Assembly (NCBI GenBank): GCA_031406155.1
Contig: JANOGW010000012.1
Span: 143,716-207,715, forward strand
Source of the DNA: JACMNW01 sp031406155
GTDB taxonomy: Bacteria > Pseudomonadota > Alphaproteobacteria > Rhodobacterales > Rhodobacteraceae
DNA length: 64,000 bases
Reading direction: 5' to 3'
The notes below the pieces were generated by a model. The model searched no databases and was not told the DNA's origin. It saw nothing but the letters and a program-made list of their open reading frames with translations. Both the position numbers and the translations under genes were made by a program. Positions 1 through 7,144 of the stretch are shown here, piece after piece; positions within the stretch are counted from its first letter, which is position 1, and each line of letters opens with the position of its first letter.

Positions 1-1
1 C

Positions 2-1387
2 GGAGTGAAGGGCGAGATTACATCCGTCCGCCCCGGCCCCGTCGTCACTATGTACGAACTGGAACCCGCCCCCGGCCTGAAAGCCAGCCGGGTGATCGGC
101 CTCGCCGACGATATCGCCCGCTCCATGTCCGCCCTTTCCGCCCGCGTCTCCACCGTTCCCGGCCGCACGGTTATTGGCATCGAACTCCCCAACGCCACCC
201 GCGAAAAGGTCGTCCTGCGCGAGATTATCTCGGCCCGCGATTTCGGCGATAGCACCATGCGCCTGCCGCTCGCCCTTGGCAAAGACATCGGCGGTGAACC
301 CATCGTCGCCAACCTCGCCAAAATGCCCCACCTTCTGATCGCGGGCACCACGGGTTCCGGTAAATCCGTCGCCATCAATACCATGATCCTGTCGCTGCTT
401 TATAAGCTGACACCAGAAGAATGCCGCCTGATCATGATCGACCCCAAAATGCTGGAACTTTCCGTCTACGACGGCATCCCGCACCTGCTGTCGCCCGTCG
501 TCACCGACCCCAAGAAAGCGGTCGTCGCCCTGAAATGGGTGGTTGGCGAAATGGAAGACCGCTATCGCCGCATGTCGAAACTCGGCGTCCGCAATATTGA
601 GGGCTACAATGGCCGCGTACGCGAAGCCCTCGCCAAGGATGAGATGTTCAAACGCACCATCCAGACCGGCTTTGATGAAGACACCGGCGAGCCCGTGTTC
701 GAAACCGACGAATACCAACCCGTCACCATCCCCTACATCGTGGTGGTGGTAGACGAGATGGCCGACCTGATGATGGTCGCTGGCAAGGAAATCGAGGCCT
801 GCATCCAGCGCCTCGCCCAAATGGCCCGCGCCTCCGGCATCCACCTGATCATGGCCACACAGCGCCCGTCAGTCGACGTCATCACCGGCACCATCAAAGC
901 CAACTTCCCAACCCGGATTTCCTTCCAGGTCACCAGCAAAATCGACAGCCGCACCATCCTCGGCGAACAAGGCGCCGAACAACTATTGGGCATGGGCGAC
1001 ATGCTCTACATGGCAGGCGGTGCCAAAATCACCCGCATCCACGGGCCTTTTGTCTCCGACGAAGAAGTCGAGGAAATCGTCAACCACCTCAAATCCTACG
1101 GCCCCCCAGTCTACATGTCCGGCGTCGTCGAAGGCGTCGACGAAGACAAAGAGGGCGACCTCGACCTGATCCTAGGCATCGGCGGCGACGGATCAGACGA
1201 AACCCTCTACGACCAAGCCGTCGCCATCGTCGCCAAAGACCGCAAATGCTCCACCAGCTACATCCAGCGGAAGTTGGGGATTGGCTATAACAAAGCGGCG
1301 AAGTTGGTGGAACAGATGGAAGAGAACCACGTGATTACGACAGCGAACCATGTGGGCAAGAGGGATATTTTGCTGCCGGAGCATTAA
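2..1387 (+). CDS. ftsK: DNA translocase FtsK, C-terminal part (5' end outside window)
   Basis: ATP-driven double-stranded DNA pump anchored at the division septum; it clears the terminus and activates XerCD recombination at dif. The reading frame is open to the left edge, so this is the C-terminal part only (about 460 residues visible). Counting from the first GTG at position 5, Walker A GTTGSGKS lies at residues 114-121, Walker B (VVVVDEMADL) near 246-256, and the winged-helix gamma domain that reads KOPS sites fills roughly residues 400-457. The N-terminal membrane segments and linker lie outside the window. In related genomes lolA follows directly; here about 2 kb of other DNA intervenes. 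Confidence 0.97.
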   Translation, partial: GVKGEITSVRPGPVVTMYELEPAPGLKASRVIGLADDIARSMSALSARVSTVPGRTVIGIELPNATREKVVLREIISARDFGDSTMRLPLALGKDIGGEPIVANLAKMPHLLIAGTTGSGKSVAINTMILSLLYKLTPEECRLIMIDPKMLELSVYDGIPHLLSPVVTDPKKAVVALKWVVGEMEDRYRRMSKLGVRNIEGYNGRVREALAKDEMFKRTIQTGFDEDTGEPVFETDEYQPVTIPYIVVVVDEMADLMMVAGKEIEACIQRLAQMARASGIHLIMATQRPSVDVITGTIKANFPTRISFQVTSKIDSRTILGEQGAEQLLGMGDMLYMAGGAKITRIHGPFVSDEEVEEIVNHLKSYGPPVYMSGVVEGVDEDKEGDLDLILGIGGDGSDETLYDQAVAIVAKDRKCSTSYIQRKLGIGYNKAAKLVEQMEENHVITTANHVGKRDILLPEH

Positions 1388-1431
1388 GGGGGGACCTTTG
1401 TCCGAGTCCAGTAAGTTCCCTAGCGGAAGTC

Positions 1432-2466
1432 ATGAATGAGGGTGCACGTGTAGCTCATCCTTTGGAGATCGTCCTAAGAATGAGTTTATACCGGCGCCTT
1501 ATGAAAGATGGGACAGTATCCGAGCCGAACGGTATCCCAGATCCAGTCTTTGCTTTGCCAGCCACTTTGAATTGGCTACGTGCACTCTCGATTTGCCTGA
1601 AATGTCGGCCCATTGATTTTCAGGGTAGTCTATCTAATTATGTGAATATTGGAACTCGCAGAGCTTCGCTTCAAGAACAGAATACAGTTCTTGAACAGTT
1701 GCTTTTTGCACTTCATCAATGCTCCGCACTACAAGCACTTCGATCAGTTACAAGAAAATCTGACATAGTCGGAGTAAGTATTGTGGCGTGGTACTACGGG
1801 ATTTACTCTGCGGCATCCGCGATGGTTGCGGCACAGGACGGATCAATGCAAGACGATCATGCTGGTACAGCAAGGGTTTGGGATCAGCAGATAGCGATGA
1901 AAGGTCTTGCATTCTTTCCCTTTGGTCACAGACTTTCATCGCTCGTCAAGATCACTACTGACAGTGAGTTGGCTAACTATCTCACTGGCCAGAAATTCAA
2001 TCTTGCAGGGGCAGCGCCGGAAACAGAACAAGAAGCTAATGCAGCAAATATCGCCTATTTGTCTGGGAATGCCAATTATTGGCGAGATCGTATCGAAAAC
2101 GATGTGCGAGACTCCAAGGAGTTTAAGGCTGAAGGTTTCACTGACTTCAGAAAAGTGGGGGCAAAGAAGTTGAGGGATGCACGGTTTTCCCAGAGGGGAA
2201 TATGCTTCCTGCATCAGTCGATTCGCTATCGAGGAAAGGCGAATTATCGAGAAGCGCTCTACTTGGGTTATGGGAGCTCTCTTGAAGGAAAGCTAGAGCA
2301 CTATATAGACGATCTTAGCGACGTTCTTGATGCCTTTACTTCCATGGCTGGAGCGTTCTGCTCACGACGGTTGGGTAAGTCAATCTGGAATGAATTTGTT
2401 AGCGATCTTGAGGTTAATCGATCGTTCGCTCTGAGGCCAGCATCGATCTGGACCGCACAGACATAA
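1432..2466 (+). CDS. orphan protein of unknown function, A+T-richer than its neighbours
   Basis: A 344-residue protein that I do not recognise. Codon use differs visibly from the surroundings (frequent TTA, AGA, ATA, TCA and T-ending codons; clearly lower GC), suggesting horizontal acquisition. No signal peptide or confident membrane segment. A helical segment with aromatic and small residues (residues 119-137, WYYGIYSAASAM) and an R-x5-H pattern (R255-H261, RGICFLH) recall HEPN-type RNase domains, but this is only a resemblance and could be chance. The ATG has a poorly spaced GGAAG just upstream. It sits alone between ftsK and a hairpin-rich gap, which fits a single-gene cargo such as a defence or toxin-like gene. 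Function is open. Confidence 0.75.
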   Translation: MNEGARVAHPLEIVLRMSLYRRLMKDGTVSEPNGIPDPVFALPATLNWLRALSICLKCRPIDFQGSLSNYVNIGTRRASLQEQNTVLEQLLFALHQCSALQALRSVTRKSDIVGVSIVAWYYGIYSAASAMVAAQDGSMQDDHAGTARVWDQQIAMKGLAFFPFGHRLSSLVKITTDSELANYLTGQKFNLAGAAPETEQEANAANIAYLSGNANYWRDRIENDVRDSKEFKAEGFTDFRKVGAKKLRDARFSQRGICFLHQSIRYRGKANYREALYLGYGSSLEGKLEHYIDDLSDVLDAFTSMAGAFCSRRLGKSIWNEFVSDLEVNRSFALRPASIWTAQT

Positions 2467-2500
2467 CAAGTGAGCCCACATTGGTTCTCCTATGTCCTCG

Positions 2501-2526
2501 CCCGATTTGACACGCGTCAAATCGGG
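2501..2526. terminator. hairpin after the orphan gene (11-bp perfect stem)
   Basis: CCCGATTTGAC (2501-2511) pairs perfectly with GTCAAATCGGG (2516-2526) around a 4-nt loop, 35 bp after the stop codon at 2466. No T-tract follows, so it may act as a Rho-assisted terminator or transcript-end stabiliser rather than a classical intrinsic terminator. Confidence 0.6.
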
Positions 2527-2527
2527 C

Positions 2528-2554
2528 CGCGCCTGCCTGCCCCCGGCAGGCGCG
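2528..2554. terminator. second hairpin, immediately adjacent (10-bp perfect stem)
   Basis: CGCGCCTGCC (2528-2537) is the exact reverse complement of GGCAGGCGCG (2545-2554), with a 7-nt C-rich loop. It starts one base after the previous hairpin, giving two stacked structures. Confidence 0.55.
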
Positions 2555-2757
2555 TTTCACGCACCCACCCAGGCAGCCGCGCCCCGATTTACCAAACACG
2601 GCACCCAGCCCAACCCCCCTTGCCCTACGGCTCGCGCCTTCAGGCAACGGACCGGGCAGCTTTCCACTGGAAAGCCGCCTGATCGGCCCCGGAAGCCCCG
2701 CCCAAAATATTTCGTTCATTCCCCGCGCGCCTCTCGCAGATTTGCGCGGCGGTTGAT

Positions 2758-2784
2758 GGAACTCTTGCGCCCACTGCGCGTTAT
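2758..2784 (+). promoter_or_regulatory. candidate EcfG (general stress sigma) promoter of csbD
   Basis: GGAAC at 2758-2762 and CGTTAT at 2779-2784 are separated by 16 bp, matching the GGAAC-N16/17-CGTT pattern of alphaproteobacterial EcfG promoters. The predicted transcript would start near 2790, directly at the 21-bp palindrome, leaving a leader of about 115 nt before csbD. CsbD-family genes are classic general-stress targets, so position and target agree. Confidence 0.65.
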
Positions 2785-2791
2785 CTATTTA

Positions 2792-2812
2792 GCGGCTGAT
2801 AATATCAGCCGC
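2792..2812. promoter_or_regulatory. 21-bp perfect palindrome at the predicted csbD transcript start
   Basis: GCGGCTGATA (2792-2801), one central base, then TATCAGCCGC (2803-2812). It could be an operator overlapping the start site or a 5'-terminal RNA hairpin, although a one-base loop must open by 2-3 pairs. Confidence 0.5.
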
Positions 2813-2906
2813 CGTAACAACCTGTTCCACCGAAACGCATCGGCAAAGACGTCACACGAAACGACCGTCAATTCCGCGGCTGAACGCATTTCACTAGGGG
2901 GCTATC

Positions 2907-3080
2907 ATGGATAAAGATCGCATCGCCGGATCGGCAAAAGTCGTAAAGGGCAAAGTGAAGGTCGCTGTAGGCAAGGCCTTGGGCGACGCCAAACTGACTG
3001 CTGAAGGCCAATCCGACAAGGTGGCCGGAACCGCCCAAAACGCGGTTGGCGGCATCAAGGACGCGCTGAAGGGCAAATAA
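2907..3080 (+). CDS. CsbD family stress protein
   Basis: A 57-residue hydrophilic protein of the CsbD type: it starts MDKDRIAGSAKVVKGK and repeats Lys/Gly/Ala-rich helical motifs with KVAGTAQNAVGG. CsbD proteins are abundant, probably disordered stress proteins of unknown molecular role, controlled by general stress sigma factors in many bacteria. It is the first gene of a two-gene unit with the small membrane protein at 3114-3278 (33-bp gap) and lies downstream of a GGAAC-N16-CGTT promoter. Family assignment is firm; function is not established. Confidence 0.9.
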   Translation: MDKDRIAGSAKVVKGKVKVAVGKALGDAKLTAEGQSDKVAGTAQNAVGGIKDALKGK

Positions 3081-3113
3081 CGCCGAACCACCATTATTAA
3101 AACGGAGGCAAAC

Positions 3114-3278
3114 ATGTCCTTGGGAACCATTCTACTTATCGTGCTGGTGATCGCTTTGCTGGGCGGGTTCAGCGGCAGGCTCGGCGGCTATGGCTACGGT
3201 TTTGGCCACGGCGGCGTCGGGGCAATCGGCGTGGTGTTGATCATCATACTGATACTGGTGCTGACCGGTCGACTATAA
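3114..3278 (+). CDS. DUF3309-type small membrane protein
   Basis: A 54-residue protein with two hydrophobic segments (about 4-17 and 36-51) flanking a glycine/tyrosine-rich turn (GGYGYGFGHGG). The ending VVLIIILILVLTGRL is typical of DUF3309 family proteins, which are small stress-associated inner-membrane proteins in proteobacteria. A good Shine-Dalgarno (ACGGAGG, near 3102-3108) precedes the ATG. Probably co-transcribed with csbD; a 10-bp hairpin follows at 3298-3321. Confidence 0.85.
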   Translation: MSLGTILLIVLVIALLGGFSGRLGGYGYGFGHGGVGAIGVVLIIILILVLTGRL

Positions 3279-3297
3279 TCACCCCGCAGCATCCCAG

Positions 3298-3321
3298 AGC
3301 GAACCGGCGCACCGGTTCGCT
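3298..3321 (+). terminator. hairpin after the csbD/DUF3309 unit
   Basis: AGCGAACCGG (3298-3307) and CCGGTTCGCT (3312-3321) form a perfect 10-bp stem with a 4-nt loop, 20 bp after the stop codon. No strong T-run follows. Confidence 0.6.
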
Positions 3322-3482
3322 TGACCTGCCAGCCGAAGGCGTGTGCAACCCGGATTGGCGGACCGATCCAAATTGGGCTGACTTGAATGAATATGTCGCT
3401 GGTTGCCGCTCCAGTCGGCAAGTCTCTGCAACGTGACCATCCGGGGGATGCAAGTGCCGACCATCATCGCTATATTCGCGCC

Positions 3483-4088
3483 ATGAATATCCGATCCGCC
3501 CTGTTGGCCCCGACCTTGATGCTTGCCCTTGCTTTGCCCGCGATGGCCGACAAAATCCCGCTTAAGGATCTGTCAGCTTACCTCAACAGCCTTTCGACGG
3601 CGGAGGTGGAATTTACGCAGGTCAATGCCGACGGATCGATCGCCACCGGCAAACTGTTCATCAAGCGCCCCGGTCGGGCGCGGTTCGAATATGCCCCGCC
3701 AGACAAGTCGCTGGTTCTGGCGGGTGGCGGGCAGGTGGCGATTTTTGATGCGAAATCAAACCAGTTGCCCGAACAATACCCGCTGAAACGCACGCCGCTG
3801 AACCTGATCCTGGCCGACAATGTGGATCTTGGCCGGGCGAAAATGGTGGTGGGCCACGCCGAGGATGGCACCTCGACCCGTGTGAAGGCGCAAGATCCTG
3901 ACAATCCGGAATATGGCACCATCGAGTTGGTTTTCACGGCGGCCCCGGTTGAATTGCGCCAGTGGGTCATCACCGATGATGTCGGCAACCAAACCACGGT
4001 TATTCTGGGCGACATGGTGAAGGGCGGCAATTTGCCGTTCGCCTTGTTCAGCATCTCGGACGAGGTTCAAAAACGCGCAAAGCCCTGA
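3483..4088 (+). CDS. lolA: outer-membrane lipoprotein carrier protein LolA
   Basis: Periplasmic chaperone that carries lipoproteins from the LolCDE ABC transporter to the outer membrane. The 201-residue product has a signal peptide (residues 1-22, cleavage after ALPAMA) and the LolA pattern of short beta strands (AEVEFTQVNADGS, GRARFEYAPPDKSLVLAGGGQVAIFD, YGTIELVFTAAP). The ATG at 3483 is chosen because it yields the usual length and a proper signal peptide; the frame is open to 3387, but that would bury the signal peptide. It ends at a strong hairpin shared with the convergent transglycosylase gene. Confidence 0.95.
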   Translation: MNIRSALLAPTLMLALALPAMADKIPLKDLSAYLNSLSTAEVEFTQVNADGSIATGKLFIKRPGRARFEYAPPDKSLVLAGGGQVAIFDAKSNQLPEQYPLKRTPLNLILADNVDLGRAKMVVGHAEDGTSTRVKAQDPDNPEYGTIELVFTAAPVELRQWVITDDVGNQTTVILGDMVKGGNLPFALFSISDEVQKRAKP

Positions 4089-4112
4089 TGCCGGGGGAAA
4101 AGGCCCCGGCAT
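4088..4112. terminator. terminator between lolA and the convergent transglycosylase gene
   Basis: ATGCCGGGG (4088-4096) and CCCCGGCAT (4104-4112) form a perfect 9-bp GC-rich stem with a 7-nt loop, overlapping the last base of the lolA stop. It probably serves both converging genes. Confidence 0.7.
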
Positions 4113-4121
4113 TGCCCGCCG

Positions 4122-4700
4122 TCAGGTGCAAGTGCGAAGCTGGTCGCTGTAATTTTGCGCCCTTGCGCCAACCCGTGCGGCAACCTCGATCAGCCAGGGC
4201 TTTTCATTGTAGCTGCCCCGCGCATACCCGGTGCGGCCTTCGTGATAGGCAAGATACTGGCTTTGCGCATCGGCCACGGACAGGCCCAGCTTTTCTTGCG
4301 ATTTCACCATGTACCAGCCCATGAAATCGGTGGCGTCATCGATCCGGTCCCGTCGCGCGCTGCGGCGGTTCTGGTCATCGCGGTATTCATCCCAGGTGCC
4401 ATCCAGCGCCTGACTATAGCCATAGGCCGAAGACTGCCGGCCCATCGGGATGATCCCCAGCGCAAAACGATGTGGCGTGCGGGCGTTGCCGACAAATTTC
4501 GATTCCTGATGGATGATGGCCATCAGCACCGGCACTGGCACGCCCCATTTTTGCTGCGCGTCCTGCATCGCACTGAAATACTGCGGGCGCTCGTCGATGA
4601 TATCGCAGGCGTTATCCAGATTGCGCGGCGCCGAAAACTTGCCACCCCCGCACGATGCGAGGAACGCCAACAGGATCGCCGCACGTAAGGTTCTGCTCAT
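4122..4700 (-). CDS. lytic transglycosylase lipoprotein (SLT domain)
   Basis: Predicted peptidoglycan-cleaving lipoprotein of 192 residues. The N-terminus has a lipobox LASC with the lipidated Cys at residue 17. The SLT catalytic segment is visible at 59-70, LMAIIHQESKFV, with the catalytic Glu at 66. Further downstream AYGYSQ (the usual A-x-G-x-x-Q substrate-site motif) and YLAYHEGRTGYARG are characteristic of the family. It faces lolA tail to tail. A short ribosome site (GAGGGG) precedes the ATG. Assignment to the SLT fold is strong; the exact class (MltC/EmtA-like) is not resolved. Confidence 0.88.
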   Translation of the reverse strand: MSRTLRAAILLAFLASCGGGKFSAPRNLDNACDIIDERPQYFSAMQDAQQKWGVPVPVLMAIIHQESKFVGNARTPHRFALGIIPMGRQSSAYGYSQALDGTWDEYRDDQNRRSARRDRIDDATDFMGWYMVKSQEKLGLSVADAQSQYLAYHEGRTGYARGSYNEKPWLIEVAARVGARAQNYSDQLRTCT

Positions 4701-4775
4701 TTGCCCCTCGCACGTTTTGTTTTGCGGAAAGCTTACGGCAAAAGCGCCAGGTAGGAAATGGGCAAGGACCCGGTT

Positions 4776-5657
4776 TCAGATCAGAAAAGCGAGAGTAAGC
4801 GGAAGTGTGACGATCGACATCACAGTCGACACGATGACAAGCCCCGCTACTGCATCAGCATCAGCGCCGTACTTTTCGGCCAGCAGGTAAGATGTCACCG
4901 CAACCGGCGTAGTGACCTGTAAGATCAGGACGGCAAAGGCAACCGGTTCAAGGGCAAAACCCCAGCCCGCGAGTACCGCCACGCCGAGGCAGATGACGAC
5001 CCGGCCGGATGACAGCCAGACCGCCCGGCCGAGCTGACCGACGCCCAAACGCGCAATGGCAACACCAAGCGTGATCAGCATCAGCGGGATCGCCATCTGC
5101 CCGATCAGATCCAGCGCATTGGTCAGCCAAAGCGGCGTGGTCCAACCTTGCGAAAGGAATAGCGCACCCAGCAACGTGGCCCCTATCGCCGGTTCCCTGA
5201 TCACCCGCAGCACCGAACCGCCGCCCGATACCAGCCAGATGCCAAAGGTGAAGCTCCAGATCACCATCACCGCAAAAATCACCACGGCATAGCCAAGCCC
5301 CGCCTCGCCAAAGGCAAACAGCGCCAGCGGCAAGCCCAGATTGCCGGTATTGCCAAAGATCAGCGGTGCCAGATAGGTGCGCCGATCAAGCGCCATCCCC
5401 TTGATCAGCGCCCAGAAAATAACCGTCAGCACGCCGTATGCCATCACGGATGCCAACAAGACGGCTGTCAGCGCCGCCGGGTCGATTCTGGTTTTCATCA
5501 GGGCGGTAAAGATCAGGCACGGCACGCCAAGCGTCATCGATAGCCGGGTCACGAACTCCATTCGGTATTCGTAGCCCAGTTTGGCCCAGACAAAGCCGAT
5601 GCCTGACAGGATGCAGACCGGGGCCACAATCTGCATGACTGTCGTGATGAGGTTCAC
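4776..5657 (-). CDS. AEC family permease (auxin efflux carrier type)
   Basis: Inner-membrane transporter of 293 residues with about ten hydrophobic helices arranged as two repeats. The helix-breaking motif LIFGNTGNLGLPLALFAFGE in the first half and QVTTPVAVTSYLLAEKYGADADAVAGLVIVST in the second are typical of the AEC family, which exports or takes up small carboxylates and similar compounds. Substrate cannot be told from sequence. It starts with GTG at 5657. No partner gene adjoins it; hspQ is divergent. Confidence 0.85.
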   Translation of the reverse strand: MNLITTVMQIVAPVCILSGIGFVWAKLGYEYRMEFVTRLSMTLGVPCLIFTALMKTRIDPAALTAVLLASVMAYGVLTVIFWALIKGMALDRRTYLAPLIFGNTGNLGLPLALFAFGEAGLGYAVVIFAVMVIWSFTFGIWLVSGGGSVLRVIREPAIGATLLGALFLSQGWTTPLWLTNALDLIGQMAIPLMLITLGVAIARLGVGQLGRAVWLSSGRVVICLGVAVLAGWGFALEPVAFAVLILQVTTPVAVTSYLLAEKYGADADAVAGLVIVSTVMSIVTLPLTLAFLI

Positions 5658-5742
5658 AGACTGTTTCCCTAATTCTTAACCTGTTCGATAGACAGCCGAT
5701 GCCTACACGGATTATTGTGCAAGCTGTAGGGGGTATTCGATC

Positions 5743-6069
5743 ATGTTAAAGACGGCGGCCAAGTACCATCTGGGTCAGATACTGCGCCACAAGAAACATC
5801 CGTTCCGCGGCGTGGTGTTTGATGTCGATGCGATGTTTTCCAACACCGAAGCCTGGTATGACGCCATCCCCGAAGACAGCCGTCCGCGCCGCGACCAGCC
5901 GTTCTATCACCTGCTCGCTGAAAATGATCAAAGCTATTACGTGGCCTACGTGTCCGAACAAAATCTTGTGCCCGATGACATGGCCGGCCCGGTTGACCAT
6001 CCGGATCTGGGCGATCTGTTCGGCGATTATGACAATGGACGCTACCCCTTGCAGTTTCAGTTGAACTGA
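5743..6069 (+). CDS. hspQ: heat shock protein HspQ (YccV-like)
   Basis: Small cytosolic protein (108 residues) of the HspQ/YccV family, which in E. coli binds hemimethylated DNA and acts as an adaptor and enhancer of Lon protease. Typical family segments are YHLGQILRHKKHPFRGVVFDVDAMF at the N-terminus and QPFYHLLAENDQSYYVAYVSEQNL in the middle. The ATG follows a TAGGGGG ribosome site. Confidence 0.93.
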   Translation: MLKTAAKYHLGQILRHKKHPFRGVVFDVDAMFSNTEAWYDAIPEDSRPRRDQPFYHLLAENDQSYYVAYVSEQNLVPDDMAGPVDHPDLGDLFGDYDNGRYPLQFQLN

Positions 6070-6154
6070 CCTCGGCACACCGCAGCGCCGGTTACCATTT
6101 GCTAAGCTTCTGTCCGTAACGTTCCGGGATGGGTTGACCCAAAGGAGCGGGCGA

Positions 6155-6490
6155 ATGGATCTGAAGACAGAAGTGCAAGGCGATCTTCTGATTGTGCGGG
6201 CGATGGACGACCGGATCGATGCCGCAGGTGCCATCCAGTTCAAGGAAGATATGCGGGTGATCTGCCAGAACCCCCAACCACGCGTGATGCTGGATCTGTC
6301 GCGGGTGGCTTTTCTTGACAGCTCCGGGCTTGGTGCCGTTGTGGCGGTGATGAAACTGCTCGGTCCCGGGCGGCGCCTTGAACTAGCAGCACTAACGCCG
6401 ACAGTTGCAAAGGTCTTTCGGCTGACGCGGATGGATACAGTGTTTACCATCCATGACAGTGTTGCCTTTGGCCCGCAAAGCGCCGTCTGA
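6155..6490 (+). CDS. STAS domain anti-sigma factor antagonist
   Basis: A 111-residue SpoIIAA/RsbV-like STAS protein. The DSSG motif (residues 55-58, in FLDSSGLGAVV) carries the serine that partner kinases phosphorylate. Unphosphorylated antagonist binds an anti-sigma or other effector kinase. The ATG at 6155 is preceded by AAAGGAGCGG at ideal spacing, favouring it over a TTG at 6134. The next gene encodes a HATPase-type kinase and overlaps or abuts it, so the two form a partner-switching pair. Confidence 0.9.
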   Translation: MDLKTEVQGDLLIVRAMDDRIDAAGAIQFKEDMRVICQNPQPRVMLDLSRVAFLDSSGLGAVVAVMKLLGPGRRLELAALTPTVAKVFRLTRMDTVFTIHDSVAFGPQSAV

Positions 6491-6914
6491 CGTGACCAAG
6501 ACCGCAACCTTTCGCGTCACCAGCACGCCGATCGGGGTGCGTGAAGCATTGAATTCCGTCTTGCGCCACCCCCTGATGACGCAACTGTCCGATGACGCGC
6601 GCGGCACTACAGAGGTGGTGTTGGCCGAGGCTTTGAATAACATTGTCGAACACGCTTACTATGGTGCCGATGGGTGGATCGAGCTGCGCCTGACGTGGCG
6701 GCCACGGCAGCTGCACTGCGACGTTCTTGATACCGGGGTTCCGATGCCAAACAACGATTTGCCAGAGGGTCTGGCGCAGAGTGTGGGCGATCACAAAGAC
6801 TTGCCGGAAGGCGGATTCGGCTGGTTCTTGATTCGACACCTGACTGAAAACCTGAACTACAGGCGAATAAACGCCTGTAACCACCTGAGTTTTCAGCTTA
6901 AAACCGAACAGTGA
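6453..6914 (+). CDS. RsbW-like serine kinase / anti-sigma factor (HATPase)
   Basis: GHKL ATPase of the RsbW/SpoIIAB type, about 140-153 residues. The N-box is EALNNIVEHAYYG, the G1 box DTGVPMP and the G2 region GGFGWFLIRHLTENLNYRR. It is predicted to phosphorylate the upstream STAS protein and to sequester a partner. The start is ambiguous: ATG 6453 lies inside the STAS gene, while GTG 6492 directly follows its stop. No PP2C phosphatase or dedicated sigma factor adjoins the pair, so the output is unknown. Confidence 0.88.
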   Translation: MTVLPLARKAPSDVTKTATFRVTSTPIGVREALNSVLRHPLMTQLSDDARGTTEVVLAEALNNIVEHAYYGADGWIELRLTWRPRQLHCDVLDTGVPMPNNDLPEGLAQSVGDHKDLPEGGFGWFLIRHLTENLNYRRINACNHLSFQLKTEQ

Positions 6915-7144
6915 TAGTTTTCTTCGTTCGATTGTTTCCGATCAGTGCAAATTGTCACTGAATAGCCGCGTTTTTCCCTAATTCCAGCCGCAGCCCGGGT
7001 GCATCTTGGCATCGTAGCTGCACAAAGCTTCTCTCGGCGCTGCGATTTAAGTAGCCCCCACCCAGATTGTGGCGCCGAGATACCTTTCGCTTTTCATTCC
7101 CCCGACCACGACTTACGCTTTGCGCCTGAACAAAAGGCGGCTTC

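Larger units (their letters stand above)
2467..2906. other. 440-bp gap rich in inverted repeats, no convincing gene
   Basis: The open frames here (for example 2492-2914 +) have low-complexity, Pro/Arg-rich translations and no ribosome site, so I call no gene. The gap holds three strong hairpins just after the orphan gene (2501-2526, 2528-2554, 2659-2675), then a GGAAC-N16-CGTT promoter (2758-2782) and a 21-bp palindrome (2792-2812) in front of csbD. Confidence 0.7.

Noticed and set aside
2492..2914. 140-codon frame over the hairpin-rich gap before csbD
   Set aside because: Crosses three hairpins and the stress promoter, Pro/Arg-rich, no ribosome site.
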